A stretch of 64,000 nt of DNA, from the NCBI GenBank assembly GCA_045636125.1, contig JAZTWX010000020.1, positions 124,001 to 188,000 of the forward strand, written 5' to 3'. The stretch comes from HGM04593 sp045636125 (GTDB lineage Bacteria > Bacteroidota > Bacteroidia > Bacteroidales > Bacteroidaceae). The translations under genes were made by a program, and so were the position numbers. The notes under the pieces are model-generated. The model searched no databases, had not been told where the DNA came from, and saw only the letters and a program-made list of their open reading frames with translations. Of the stretch, positions 1 through 9,751 are shown piece after piece. Each line of letters starts with the position of its first letter. Positions within the stretch are counted from its first letter, which is position 1.

Positions 1-286
1 GGCGTTTGAAGAAACCGCCAATGCTCATTTTGCCCCAACGGTCGTCGTAGGCATAGCTTATTACAAAACCCGAAAGGATGAAAAAGAAATCCACGGCAAT
101 ATGCCCGTGGTTCAGTGTGGTGATGAGGCCGTTGCCGGCTCCGTTTGTGGTCTCCGCAAAGGCAAAGCCTTCAAAAATATGATACCATAGTACCAACAGG
201 GCGGCTACGCCGCGCAAGCCGTCGAGTAGTTCATAGTGTGGTTTTGTGTCGGCAAAATGTACCGATGAAAGGGTGGTTTTTTGCAT
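1..286 (-). CDS. Membrane acyltransferase family 3, N-terminal part only
   Basis: This is the first 95 codons of a gene that reads leftward off the window edge. The start is the ATG at 286. The translation carries the typical beginning of the Acyl_transf_3 family: the motif LDGLRGVAALLVLWYH at about residues 19-34, then a stretch ending in HIAVDFFFILSGFVISY. In this family the Arg of the first motif and a nearby His belong to the active site of multi-pass enzymes that move acetyl or similar groups onto exported sugars or lipids. A well-formed promoter lies just upstream at 318-349. The substrate cannot be told from this fragment. The family call is firm; the rest of the protein lies outside the window. 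Confidence 0.85.
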   Translation of the reverse strand, partial: MQKTTLSSVHFADTKPHYELLDGLRGVAALLVLWYHIFEGFAFAETTNGAGNGLITTLNHGHIAVDFFFILSGFVISYAYDDRWGKMSIGGFFKR

Positions 287-317
287 TTTTTTCTTTGTTA
301 TTGGTGTTTGCGTGTTG

Positions 318-349
318 CAAATGTAACATATACTGCACAATTATGCAAA
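318..349 (-). promoter_or_regulatory. Bacteroidetes-type promoter for the acyltransferase
   Basis: On the minus strand the -33 element TTTG (349-346) is followed after exactly 20 bases by TACATTTG (325-318), a perfect TAnnTTTG -7 element. The gene start at 286 lies 31 bases further on. Confidence 0.75.
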
Positions 350-429
350 GGGCTACTGTTTACCTGCGTATCGTCGCGCGAAATTTAATATAAATAATAT
401 TTTATGCCTTTAATTTGAAATTAAATGCC

Positions 430-437
430 TACTTTTG
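430..437 (+). promoter_or_regulatory. Candidate -7 element upstream of metG
   Basis: TACTTTTG at 430-437 matches the Bacteroidetes -7 consensus TAnnTTTG and lies 63 bases before the metG start. No clear TTTG sits at the expected -33 distance, so this is weaker than the other promoters listed. The rest of 287-500 is AT-rich and shows no gene. Confidence 0.45.
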
Positions 438-500
438 CAAGTTACTTTGTAATATGCACCAAAATCGCAGATAAAACAAAAAACAAAATATAAATCTTCT

Positions 501-2558
501 ATGGAAAAGAAATTCAAAAGAACCCTTGTGACATCGGCCCTGCCCTATGCCAACGGCCCTGTTCACATAGGTCACCTTGCAGGTGTGTATGTGCCTGCCG
601 ACATTTATGTACGTTACTTGCGCCTCAAAGGTGAAGATGTGCTCTTCATTGGCGGTAGCGACGAGCACGGCGTGCCCGTTACACAGCGTGCCCGTAAAGA
701 GGGTATTACTCCGCAGGATGTGGTGGACCGTTACCACAACATCATCAAGGATAGCTTTGAGGGATTCGGTATTTCGTTCGACGTCTATAGCCGTACAACA
801 TCGGAGACGCATCACAAATTTGCTTCGGAGTTTTTCCGTAAACTTTACGACGACGGCAAGCTTGTGGAGCAGACCTCAATGCAGTTCTACGATGTGAAGA
901 ACGAAAAGTTCCTCACCGACCGTGATGTGGTGGGCGAGTGCCCCTACTGCCACAAACAGGCTTATGGTAACCAGTGTGAGGAGGGCTGCGGCCGCGCGCT
1001 TGAGCCCACCGAGCTCATAAATCCCCGTTCAAAGGAGACCGGCGAGGCTCCTGTGCTCAAGGAGACAAAGAACTGGTATTTGCCCCTCAACGACTACCAG
1101 CAGTGGCTCAAGGAGTGGATTCTTGAGAACCACAAGGAGTGGCGCCCCAACGTATACGGACAGTGCAAGAGCTGGCTCGACATGGATTTGCAGCCCCGCG
1201 CTATGACACGCGACCTCGACTGGGGTATCCCTGTACCCGTGGAGGGTGCCGAGGGTAAGGTGCTTTACGTGTGGTTCGATGCCCCCATCGGTTACATCTC
1301 CAACACAAAGGAACTGTGCGACAAGGAGCCCGAAAAGCACGGTACTTGGGAGCAGTGGTGGCAGAGCGAGGATACACGCCTTGTGCACTTCATCGGTAAG
1401 GACAACATTGTGTTCCACTGTATCATTTTCCCGGTGATGATGAAGGCTCACGGCAAGTATGTGATGCCCGACAACGTGCCCAGCAACGAATTCCTCAACC
1501 TCGAGGACGACAAAATCTCAACCTCGCGCAACTGGGCCGTGTGGCTCAACGAGTACCTTGTCGACTTCCCCGGCAAGCAGGATGTCCTGCGCTACGTGCT
1601 CACAGCCAACGCTCCCGAGACAAAGGACAATAACTTCACCTGGAAAGATTTCCAGGCACGCAACAACAACGAGCTTGTTGCCGTGTACGGTAACTTTGTG
1701 AACCGCGCTCTTGTGCTCACAAAGAAATATTTCGACGGCAAGGTGCCTGCAGCGGGTGAGTTCACCGAGTATGACAATGCAATAATATCGGAATTTGTTG
1801 ATGTAAAAGGCAAGGTCGAGAGCCTCCTCAACCAATACAAGTTCCGCGATGCACAGAAAGAGGCTATGGAGCTTGCACGCATAGGTAACCGTTACCTTGC
1901 CGAAACAGAGCCCTGGAAATTGGCAAAAACCGACCTTGGCCGTGTTGCCACAATCCTCAACCTCTCTTTGCAGTTGGTTGCGAACCTCTCAATCGCGTTC
2001 GAGCCCTTCTTGCCCTTCAGCAGCAAGAAACTGCGTGGGATGTTGCAGATGGATACCTGCGAGTGGGCAACCCTCGGCAGCATCGACCTTTTGCCCGAGG
2101 GACACGAACTCGGCGAGGTGGGCCTCTTGTTCGAAAAGATTGAGGACGATGCCATCCAGGCACAGCTCGACCGTCTTGAGCGCATAAAGAAAGAGAACGA
2201 GGCTGCCGCATACAAGGCTGCTCCCATTCGTCCCGAAATTGCTTTCGACGATTTTGCGAAGGTAGATATACGCGTGGGTACAGTGCTCGAGTGCACAAAA
2301 GTTCCCAAAGCCGACAAGCTCTTGCAGTTCAAGATAGACGATGGATTGGAGACACGCACCATTCTTTCGGGTATTGCAAAGCATTTCAATCCCGAAGAGC
2401 TTGTGGGTAAGCAGGTGTGCTTTGTTGCCAACCTTGCTCCCCGCACAATGCGTGGTATTGTGAGTGAGGGCATGATTCTCAGTGCCGAGGACAACGAGGG
2501 CAAACTGTCGCTGCTCACCGTTACTCCCGCCGCAAAACCCGGTAGCGAGGTAAAATAA
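501..2558 (+). CDS. metG: Methionyl-tRNA synthetase
   Basis: MetG charges tRNA-Met with methionine in the cytoplasm. The 685-residue product has the class I synthetase signature HIGH at residues 22-25, a four-Cys zinc knuckle at about 145-162 (CPYC, then two more Cys), and a KMSKS-like loop DKISTS at about 336. From about residue 580 a separate OB-fold tRNA-binding domain begins (DFAKVDIRVGTV), as in the long bacterial MetG form that dimerises through this domain. The length fits that form. It is the first gene of a rightward block and is followed after one base by a flippase gene, so the glycan genes may be read through from its promoter. The identification is secure. Confidence 0.98.
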   Translation: MEKKFKRTLVTSALPYANGPVHIGHLAGVYVPADIYVRYLRLKGEDVLFIGGSDEHGVPVTQRARKEGITPQDVVDRYHNIIKDSFEGFGISFDVYSRTTSETHHKFASEFFRKLYDDGKLVEQTSMQFYDVKNEKFLTDRDVVGECPYCHKQAYGNQCEEGCGRALEPTELINPRSKETGEAPVLKETKNWYLPLNDYQQWLKEWILENHKEWRPNVYGQCKSWLDMDLQPRAMTRDLDWGIPVPVEGAEGKVLYVWFDAPIGYISNTKELCDKEPEKHGTWEQWWQSEDTRLVHFIGKDNIVFHCIIFPVMMKAHGKYVMPDNVPSNEFLNLEDDKISTSRNWAVWLNEYLVDFPGKQDVLRYVLTANAPETKDNNFTWKDFQARNNNELVAVYGNFVNRALVLTKKYFDGKVPAAGEFTEYDNAIISEFVDVKGKVESLLNQYKFRDAQKEAMELARIGNRYLAETEPWKLAKTDLGRVATILNLSLQLVANLSIAFEPFLPFSSKKLRGMLQMDTCEWATLGSIDLLPEGHELGEVGLLFEKIEDDAIQAQLDRLERIKKENEAAAYKAAPIRPEIAFDDFAKVDIRVGTVLECTKVPKADKLLQFKIDDGLETRTILSGIAKHFNPEELVGKQVCFVANLAPRTMRGIVSEGMILSAEDNEGKLSLLTVTPAAKPGSEVK

Positions 2559-2559
2559 T

Positions 2560-4023
2560 ATGAGCAAGGGCAGTGCCGATACATTGAAGAACGCCGTCGC
2601 AAAGAGCTTTCTTTGGGGAGGTATGAGCAACTCACTCTGCCAGCTGCTGAGTGTGTTGTTCGGCCTCTATCTTGCGCGCCTTTTGGGGCCGGCCGACTAC
2701 GGCCCCATTGGTATGCTGGCCTTTTTCACAGCCATAGCAAGCTCTTTGCAGGACAGCGGCTTTGTGGCTGCCATTGCCAACCGCAAGGAGGTGTCGCACG
2801 ACGACTATAATGCTGTATTCTGGTTCAGCGTAATAACCTCGGTGGTAATATATGTGCTGCTCTATTTTTCGGCACCGCTCATAGCAAAATTCTTCAATAA
2901 CCCGGTACTTCTGGGGTTGTCGCGCTTCAATTTCATTGCAATAATAATCAATGGCACCTGCGTAGCCTTCACGGCCTATCTCTTCAGGGAACTGAAGGTG
3001 AAGCAACGTTCCATTGCCGCCGTGCTTGCGCTGGTGGTATCGGGCGTGGTGGGCATTTTTATGGCGCTCCACGGATATTCTTACTGGGGTATCGCCGTGC
3101 AGGGAATCGTGTATGCCCTTGTGAGGCTGGTGGTGTATGTTCTCTATACGCCCTGGCGTCCGGGGCTCGAAATAAAGTTCTACCCCTTGCGCTACCTTTT
3201 TGCGTTCAGCTACAAATTGTTGATAACAAACATATTCCAGAAGATAAACTGGAACGTGTTTTCAATTATCCTGGGCCGCTTCTACAGCAGTGTCGACGTG
3301 GGCAACTATTCAAAAGCCGCCGAGTGGTTCAGCAAAGGTAGCGACACGGTGAACCTTATGGTGAACGCGGTGGCACAGCCGGTGCTTGCAAGGGTGGTCG
3401 ACGACAATGAAAGGCAGTTGCGCATCTTCAGGAAGATTATGCGCTTCACAGCCTTCATCTCGTTCCCGTTGCTGCTTGGCCTTGCGCTTGTCTCGTATGA
3501 ACTTATTCTGCTGCTGCTCACCGACAAGTGGGTGGAAAGTGCACGTATGTTGCAGATTCTTTGTCTGTGGGGTGCTTTTATGCCCATACAGTCGATGTTC
3601 ACCAACCTGCTCATAAGTTGCGGGCGCACAAACACCTTTATGTGGTGTACCATTGTGCAGGGTGTGCTTGTGCTGCTTATGCTGCTTGCAATGCGCTCTT
3701 TGGGAATAAAACCAATGCTTTTGGCCTACTGCATATTCAATATTGCGTGGCTCTTCCTGTGGTGTGTGCTTGCGCGCCGCGACATTGCAATAACCATAAG
3801 AATGTTCCTGAGCGACACGCTGCCTTACCTTGCGGTTGCAGCCGGCTCTATGCTTGCAACAGCCCTTCTCACCCGTGGGGTGGAGTCGCTGTCGCTGTTG
3901 CTGCTGTTGCGCATCCTGCTTGCCACGGTGCTCTACTTTTCACTCTCCTATGTGTGCCGTTTCGACGAGCTGCGCGAAGCGTATGACTATATTTTCAGGC
4001 GTAAAAAAGCAAACGGCGTATGA
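2560..4023 (+). CDS. Polysaccharide flippase of the MOP/Wzx type
   Basis: The 487-residue protein is hydrophobic throughout, with about 12 to 14 predicted membrane spans, and begins with the lipopolysaccharide-flippase pattern of an amphipathic start (AVAKSFLWGG) followed by FGLYLARLLGPADYGPIGMLAF at about residues 28-50. Proteins of this kind move lipid-linked sugars across the inner membrane for surface polysaccharide assembly. It starts one base after the metG stop and overlaps the next glycosyltransferase gene by four bases (ATGA), so the two are clearly co-translated. The C-terminal half is less conserved, as usual for this family. The transported glycan cannot be told from sequence. Family call confident, substrate unknown. 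Confidence 0.9.
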   Translation: MSKGSADTLKNAVAKSFLWGGMSNSLCQLLSVLFGLYLARLLGPADYGPIGMLAFFTAIASSLQDSGFVAAIANRKEVSHDDYNAVFWFSVITSVVIYVLLYFSAPLIAKFFNNPVLLGLSRFNFIAIIINGTCVAFTAYLFRELKVKQRSIAAVLALVVSGVVGIFMALHGYSYWGIAVQGIVYALVRLVVYVLYTPWRPGLEIKFYPLRYLFAFSYKLLITNIFQKINWNVFSIILGRFYSSVDVGNYSKAAEWFSKGSDTVNLMVNAVAQPVLARVVDDNERQLRIFRKIMRFTAFISFPLLLGLALVSYELILLLLTDKWVESARMLQILCLWGAFMPIQSMFTNLLISCGRTNTFMWCTIVQGVLVLLMLLAMRSLGIKPMLLAYCIFNIAWLFLWCVLARRDIAITIRMFLSDTLPYLAVAAGSMLATALLTRGVESLSLLLLLRILLATVLYFSLSYVCRFDELREAYDYIFRRKKANGV

Positions 4024-5111
4024 AAAAGATTCTCTACGATAACCAGATGTTCACCTTTCAGAGGTTCGGCGGCGCAACGCGTTATTTTGCCGACCTCATA
4101 TTCAACCTGCCCGCCGACGAGTTTGTGGCCGAGCTGCCTATGCGCTTCTGCGAGAATCATTATGTAACCGAAACATACGGCCGCAAATACGAAACAATGC
4201 CTTTCCCCGCATCCTACAAAATGCGCCGTCGCGTATACAAGGTTGTGAACCGCCTGTGTGCCTGGCGAGCAGTTGTGAAGGGCGACTATGATATTTTCCA
4301 CCCGACATACTTCAACCCCTATTTCCTCGACCCTGTGAAAAGGGAGCAGAAACCCTTTGTGCTCACCGTGCACGATATGGCTTTTGAGCGTTACCCACAG
4401 GATGCGTTGCTCTACGACAATATAATCCCCAACAAAAAGCGTCTTATCGTAGAGGCCGACCACATTATAGCCGTGAGCGAGAATACAAAAAAGGATATTA
4501 TCGACCTTTTGGGTGTTTCGTCCGGTAAAATATCGGTGGTACACCACGGCTACCGCCCGGTGGAGGCTCTTCCCCCGCAAATATTCGACAAGTATGTGCT
4601 ATATGTGGGCGAGCGCAAGGGATACAAGAATTTCCTGCCGTGGCTGTCGGCTGTGAGGCCGTTACTCGTGAAGAACCCCTTGCTCAAGATAGTGTGCACG
4701 GGCTCTGCGTTCACTCCCGGTGAGCGTGAGCTCTTTAGCCGCTGGAACATCGACGACAGGCTGCTGCACATTGCGGCAGACGATGCCCAGCTCGCCTCGC
4801 TCTACCGCCACGCGCTCTGCTTTGTCTTCCCGTCGCACTACGAGGGCTTTGGAATGCCCATCCTTGAGGCCTTCCACAACGGTTGCCCTGTGTGCTTGAG
4901 CAACGCAAGCAGCTTTCCCGAGGTTGCAGGCGACGCGGCGCTTTACTTTAACCCCTACGACGCGCAGTCGATGCTCGATGTGCTGCAGGAGGTTGTCGCT
5001 TCGGAGGCGCTGCGCAACGAAATGCGTCTCAAAGGGCTCGAACGTGTGAAAAACTTCACGGCCGAGCGTATGGTGCAGGGTACCTGCGATGTGTACCGTA
5101 AACTTTGTTAG
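4020..5111 (+). CDS. Glycosyltransferase family 4 (GT-B fold)
   Basis: This 363-residue protein looks like a retaining glycosyltransferase of the GT4 group. The C-terminal half holds YVGERKGYKNF at about 192-202 and the donor-binding block EGFGMPILEAF near residues 273-283, the E-x7-E motif typical of GT4, followed by a conserved SNASSFPEVAGDAALYF segment. The N-terminal half carries a HxHDMAFERYP-like stretch (VLTVHDMAFERYP) seen in mannosyltransferases of this group. It overlaps the upstream flippase gene by four bases. It probably adds one sugar to the glycan handled by that flippase. The donor sugar is not predictable; mannose is a guess from the closest-looking motif. Confidence 0.88.
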   Translation: MKKILYDNQMFTFQRFGGATRYFADLIFNLPADEFVAELPMRFCENHYVTETYGRKYETMPFPASYKMRRRVYKVVNRLCAWRAVVKGDYDIFHPTYFNPYFLDPVKREQKPFVLTVHDMAFERYPQDALLYDNIIPNKKRLIVEADHIIAVSENTKKDIIDLLGVSSGKISVVHHGYRPVEALPPQIFDKYVLYVGERKGYKNFLPWLSAVRPLLVKNPLLKIVCTGSAFTPGERELFSRWNIDDRLLHIAADDAQLASLYRHALCFVFPSHYEGFGMPILEAFHNGCPVCLSNASSFPEVAGDAALYFNPYDAQSMLDVLQEVVASEALRNEMRLKGLERVKNFTAERMVQGTCDVYRKLC

Positions 5112-5138
5112 GCCTTGTGGCTGTTATAATATGCAAAA

Positions 5139-7592
5139 ATGAAAAAGATGGACTATAAAAAGATTTATCCTCACCTTCTTGCAGTGCTTGCTTTCATCCT
5201 TTTGTCGGGCATATACTTTGCGCCCGTTTTTCAGGGTAAGGAGCTTGTGCAGGACGATGCAAAGAATTTCCACGGAATGGGACGCGACCTGCGCGACTAC
5301 CACGAGGAGAGTGGCGAGTATGCCCATTGGTCGAATGCAATGTTCGGCGGAATGCCCGCAAACTACACCTATATGCCCCGTTATGTGAATATCTTCCGCA
5401 CCGTGGGCGACTTTTTCACTCTTAAATGGATGGGTGGCTCGGTGCTCCACACTGGCTATTTTTTCCTCTCGTTCATTGGGTTCTATATTTTTCTCATAGC
5501 TATCGGCTGCTCGTCGTGGCTCGGCTTTATAGGTGCTGTGGCCTACACGCTCTGTTCCTATAATCCCATAATAATAAACGTGGGCCACGTGAACAAGGCG
5601 CTTGTAATGGCAACAATGGCACCCATAATTGGCGGTGTAATAATGTGTTACAGGGGCAAGCTGTTATGGGGTGGAATTCTCACTCTGCTTTTTGCGGGTA
5701 TGAATGTCTTCTGGAACCACCAGCAGGTGAGCTACTATCTGTTGCTTGTGCTCATTATTCTTGCTGTTGTGTATGCAGTGTATGCGGTGCGTGAGCGAGC
5801 ATTCAAGGCCTATCTTAAATCGACCGCCGTTCTTGCGGTGGTTGCCGTTCTTGCGGTGCTGCCCTCTATCGGCCAGCTGTGGCCCACGATGGATTATGCG
5901 CAGGAGAGTATGCGCGGCGGTGCTGTGCTCAAGCAGGGTGGTGATGCGCCTGCCTCTTCGGGCCTCGACATCGATTATGCCTACCAGTGGAGCTATGGAG
6001 TGGAGGAGACGCTCACTCTTCTTGTACCAAACGTTTACGGCGGAAGTTCGCACTACGATGTGGGCACCGACTCCGAAACGTATAATATTTTCAGCCGCGC
6101 CTATGGCCGTGCACAGGCTGCGCAGGTGGTGAAACAGATGCCCACATACTGGGGCGCACAGCCCTTTACATCGGGGCCGGTGTATGTGGGTGCAATAGTG
6201 TGCTTCCTGTTTGTGCTCGGCTTTTTTGTGGTCAAGGGGCGCGAACGTTGGTGGCTGGGTGCTGCCACACTGCTGTCGTTTGTGCTGTCGTGGGGCAAGA
6301 ACCTTCCTTTCATAAACGAATATCTGTTCTATAATCTTCCGCTATACAACAAATTCCGCGCACCGTCGATGGCGCTTGTCATAGCTTCGCTCACAATGGT
6401 TACATTGGCTATTCTTGCTGTAGCCGAAATTGTGAAAAAGCGCAGCTCAGGCGGTGAGGCCGAAAAGAAAGAGCTTACAAAGAAACTCACTTGGGCGTTT
6501 GCCGCAACGGGCGGTGTTGCGCTTGTGATGGCTCTTTTTGCAGGGGCGCTGTTCAGTTTCGAGGCTGCAAGCGACGGGGGCTTCCCTGCGGTGCTTGCCG
6601 ATGCCCTGCGTGCCGACCGTGAGAGCCTTCTGGTGAGCGACGCTTGGCGCTCGTTTGCCTTCATTGCAGCTGCCTACGTGGCGTTACTGGCTTTTGTGCG
6701 CACCTCTTTCAAGCTGCGCTACCTTATGTCGGCTCTTGCCGTGCTTGTGCTTGTCGACCTTTGGGTGGTCGATAAACGCTTCCTCTCGTGGGACTCTTTT
6801 GTTCCCAAACGTGTGGCCGAAGAGTTTGTCCCCACAGCGGCCGATAAACAGATTATGCGCGACAAACACCCCAACTACCGTGTGCTCAACCTCGCATCGA
6901 GCACGTTCAACGACTCGCGCACATCCTATTTCCACAAATCGGTGGGTGGCTACAGCCCTGCAAAGCTGCGCCGTTACCAGGATATAATAGACCATTATTT
7001 CAACGGCACACTTAACGACAACATAATAAATATGCTCAACGTGCGATACCTTATTATCCCCGGTGAGAACGGTGGCGCCATTGTGCAGCGCAACCCGGCA
7101 GCCTTCGGTAACTGCTGGTTTGTCGATAGTGTGCAGTTCGTCTCTACTCCCAACGAGGAGATTGCAGCCATTGGCAGTGGCGACCTTTTGAAAACCGCCT
7201 TTATGGAAAACGATTGGAAGGAGCAGTTCCCGGGCTATGCAAGCTATTGCGGTGCAACCGACTCGCTTGCAAGCATCTCACTCGCCGAATATCGCAACCC
7301 CGGTCATCTGATCTACAAGAGCAGCTCGGCCACCCCGCGTCTTGCACTCTTCTCTGAGGTCTATTACAAAACCTGGAAGGCCTACATAGACGGCCGCGAG
7401 GTTCCTCTCCTGCGTGCCGACTACATACTGCGTGCGTTGCCCGTTCCCGCGGGAGAACACACCATTGAACTCCGTTGCAACGACGAGGTTATTGTAAAAT
7501 CGGCGGGAATTTCGCTTGTTTCGTCAATTCTTGTGGGTATAATAATATTGTCCATCTTCGGTTTTGTGCTCTATAGGAAAATAAAAGGATAG
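5139..7592 (+). CDS. YfhO-family multi-pass membrane protein
   Basis: The 817-residue protein begins with a short basic stretch and one span, then a periplasmic loop of about 90 residues with GKELVQDDAKNFHGMGRD and FGGMPANY, followed by some ten more spans, a large soluble region from about 560 to 780 and a final span before a basic tail. This layout matches the YfhO family, whose characterised Gram-positive members help glycosylate lipoteichoic acid and which are otherwise GT-C-like proteins of unknown activity. The soluble region contains the typical NMLNVRYLI segment. Sitting between a GT4 and a GT2 gene, it probably acts in the same glycan pathway, perhaps using a polyprenyl-linked sugar. 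That role is inferred from neighbours. Confidence 0.85.
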   Translation: MKKMDYKKIYPHLLAVLAFILLSGIYFAPVFQGKELVQDDAKNFHGMGRDLRDYHEESGEYAHWSNAMFGGMPANYTYMPRYVNIFRTVGDFFTLKWMGGSVLHTGYFFLSFIGFYIFLIAIGCSSWLGFIGAVAYTLCSYNPIIINVGHVNKALVMATMAPIIGGVIMCYRGKLLWGGILTLLFAGMNVFWNHQQVSYYLLLVLIILAVVYAVYAVRERAFKAYLKSTAVLAVVAVLAVLPSIGQLWPTMDYAQESMRGGAVLKQGGDAPASSGLDIDYAYQWSYGVEETLTLLVPNVYGGSSHYDVGTDSETYNIFSRAYGRAQAAQVVKQMPTYWGAQPFTSGPVYVGAIVCFLFVLGFFVVKGRERWWLGAATLLSFVLSWGKNLPFINEYLFYNLPLYNKFRAPSMALVIASLTMVTLAILAVAEIVKKRSSGGEAEKKELTKKLTWAFAATGGVALVMALFAGALFSFEAASDGGFPAVLADALRADRESLLVSDAWRSFAFIAAAYVALLAFVRTSFKLRYLMSALAVLVLVDLWVVDKRFLSWDSFVPKRVAEEFVPTAADKQIMRDKHPNYRVLNLASSTFNDSRTSYFHKSVGGYSPAKLRRYQDIIDHYFNGTLNDNIINMLNVRYLIIPGENGGAIVQRNPAAFGNCWFVDSVQFVSTPNEEIAAIGSGDLLKTAFMENDWKEQFPGYASYCGATDSLASISLAEYRNPGHLIYKSSSATPRLALFSEVYYKTWKAYIDGREVPLLRADYILRALPVPAGEHTIELRCNDEVIVKSAGISLVSSILVGIIILSIFGFVLYRKIKG

Positions 7593-7593
7593 T

Positions 7594-8337
7594 ATGGCTT
7601 TGCGACCGAAATTTTCAATAATAACCGTAACTTACAATGCCGCAGGCGTAATTGAACCTACGCTTGCGAGCGTTGCTGCGCAAACATACGGGAACTACGA
7701 ATATCTGCTCATCGACGGAGCATCGACCGACGACACCGTGGCAAAAGCCAAGGCTTCGGGAATTTCCTTCTCGCACATTGTGAGCGAGCCCGACAGCGGG
7801 TTGTACGATGCAATGAACAAGGGAATAAAACTTGCCACGGGCGACTATCTCTGTTTCCTGAACGCCGGCGACTCCTTTTGTGCTCCCGACACTCTTGAGC
7901 GTGTTGTTGCGGCGTTGGATGGGCTCACCGAACTGCCAGGGGTGATATACGGCGAAACGGCCGAGGTGGACGAGCAGAGGAATTTTGTGCGTATGAGGCG
8001 CTTGAGTGCTCCCGAAAGGCTCAACTGGAAGAGTTTCAAAAAAGGGATGCTCGTTTGCCACCAGGCATTCTTTGCGCGCCGCGACATTGCCCCGTGCTAT
8101 AATTTGGAGTACCGTTTTTCGGCCGATGTCGACTGGTGCATAAGGGTAATGAAAAAAGCCACCACGCTGGTGAACACCCACGTTGTGATAGTGAACTTTT
8201 TGCAGAACGGCCTTTCGTTGAAAAACCACCGCGCTTCGCTGCTGGAGCGTTTCCGCATAATGTGCAGGCATTATGGGGTGGTGAGCACCCTCTTCAACCA
8301 TTTGTGGTTCGTTGTGCGTGCAGTGATAAAAAAATAA
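7594..8337 (+). CDS. Glycosyltransferase family 2
   Basis: The 247-residue protein is a small inverting GT-A transferase. It begins with FSIITVTYNA at about residues 7-16, then LLIDGASTDDT (about 40-50), and DSGLYDAMNKGI at about 68-79, which together are the hallmark of a GT2 subgroup common in Bacteroidales polysaccharide loci. The acidic metal-binding position corresponds to the LNAGDSF segment near residue 90. There are no membrane spans, so it should act at the cytoplasmic face. It starts one base after the YfhO-type gene and so belongs to the same operon. Donor and acceptor are not predictable. Confidence 0.92.
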   Translation: MALRPKFSIITVTYNAAGVIEPTLASVAAQTYGNYEYLLIDGASTDDTVAKAKASGISFSHIVSEPDSGLYDAMNKGIKLATGDYLCFLNAGDSFCAPDTLERVVAALDGLTELPGVIYGETAEVDEQRNFVRMRRLSAPERLNWKSFKKGMLVCHQAFFARRDIAPCYNLEYRFSADVDWCIRVMKKATTLVNTHVVIVNFLQNGLSLKNHRASLLERFRIMCRHYGVVSTLFNHLWFVVRAVIKK

Positions 8338-8359
8338 ACCATCAAAAAAACTTATAACT

Positions 8360-9751
8360 ATGTTCAAGAAAGAGACTTACATTGAGCGTCGCGAGATTTT
8401 GAAAAAGAGAGTGGGCAGTGGCCTTTTGCTTTTCCTGGGTAACACCGAGGTGGGAGTAAACTATGCCGACAATGCCTATCACTTCCGTCAGGATTCAACT
8501 TTCCTCTACTATTTTGCATCGGACTATTCGGGCCTTGCAGCAATAATCGACATTGACGAGGACAAGGAGATAATCTTTGGCGACGAGCTTACAATAGACG
8601 ATATTGTGTGGACAGGCGTGCAGCCCACAATCAAGGAGAAGAGCGAGCGTGTGGGAATTACTCTCACAAAGCCTATGGCCGAGCTTGCATCTTACATAAA
8701 GGCTGCGCAGAGCAAGGGACAGAAGATTCATTTTCTCCCTCCCTACCGTGGCGACCACAAGGTGTGGCTGCAGGAGCTCCTTGGACTTACACCGGCGCAG
8801 CAACCATCGGCCGTGTCGATGGATTTTGTAAAGGCTGTAATTGCGCAGCGTAACTACAAGAGCGCCGAGGAGATTGAGCAGATTGAGGAGGCTGTGAACG
8901 TGTCGGTCGATATGCACTGCGCTGCAATGCGTGCCGTGCGCCCCGGAACAACCGAAGCCGAAATTGTGTCGGTTGTGCAGGCCGAGGCTGCAAAGCATAA
9001 TTTCAACCTTTCCTTCCCCATTATCGCAACAATAAACGGCCAGACACTGCACAACCATGCTTACGGCACCGAGCCTCTCAAGGAGGGGCAGATGTTCCTG
9101 CTCGATTCGGGCTGCGAGAATGCAATGCACTACGCCGGCGACCTCACCACCACAATGCCTGTGGGAAAGGCCTTCACCGCACAGCAGCGCGATGTGTGCA
9201 ACATTCTGCGCCGTGCCCACCTTGCTGCAACATCAATGCTTGCGCCCGGTGTGGAGTACCGCGACGTCCACTTTAAGGTGCTCACCGAAATTGCATCGGG
9301 AATGAAGGAGCTTGGCCTTATGAAAGGCGACGCTGCCGAGGCTGCCCGTGTGGGTGCTGCCTGTATGTTCCTCCCCCACGGCCTTGGTCATATGATGGGA
9401 CTCGATGTTCACGATATGGAGAACTTTGGCGAGCTTTATGTGGGCTACGAGGAGGGCCGTTCAAAGAGCTCTCTCTTTGGCTGGAAGTCGTTGCGCCTTG
9501 CAAAAGCGCTTGAGCCCGGTTATGTGTTCACTGTGGAGCCCGGTATATACTTTATCCCCGACCTCATTGACAAATGGCGTGCCGAAAAGCAGTTCACCGA
9601 CTTTATCTGCTACGACAAGCTCGACGCTTGGCGCTCTTTCGGCGGAATACGCAACGAGGAGGATTACCTCGTCTTTGAGGGTGGTGCGCGCCGCTTGGGC
9701 AAGTACAAGCCTATGGCTCCCGAAGAGATTGAGGCCGAGCATAACAAATAA
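8360..9751 (+). CDS. Xaa-Pro aminopeptidase (peptidase M24B, aminopeptidase P type)
   Basis: This 463-residue enzyme should remove N-terminal residues that precede proline. The N-terminal creatinase-like domain covers about residues 1-160. The pita-bread catalytic domain follows, with all five metal ligands visible: two Asp in LDSGCENAMHYAGDLTT (about 249 and 260), His in LPHGLGHMMG (about 340), Glu in FTVEPGIYF (about 393) and Glu in GGIRNEEDYLV (about 433). Length and order match dinuclear-metal aminopeptidase P. It has no signal peptide. It lies inside the glycan gene block, 22 bases after the GT2 gene and overlapping the next gene by one base, but there is no evident functional tie to the glycan genes. 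Confidence 0.95.
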   Translation: MFKKETYIERREILKKRVGSGLLLFLGNTEVGVNYADNAYHFRQDSTFLYYFASDYSGLAAIIDIDEDKEIIFGDELTIDDIVWTGVQPTIKEKSERVGITLTKPMAELASYIKAAQSKGQKIHFLPPYRGDHKVWLQELLGLTPAQQPSAVSMDFVKAVIAQRNYKSAEEIEQIEEAVNVSVDMHCAAMRAVRPGTTEAEIVSVVQAEAAKHNFNLSFPIIATINGQTLHNHAYGTEPLKEGQMFLLDSGCENAMHYAGDLTTTMPVGKAFTAQQRDVCNILRRAHLAATSMLAPGVEYRDVHFKVLTEIASGMKELGLMKGDAAEAARVGAACMFLPHGLGHMMGLDVHDMENFGELYVGYEEGRSKSSLFGWKSLRLAKALEPGYVFTVEPGIYFIPDLIDKWRAEKQFTDFICYDKLDAWRSFGGIRNEEDYLVFEGGARRLGKYKPMAPEEIEAEHNK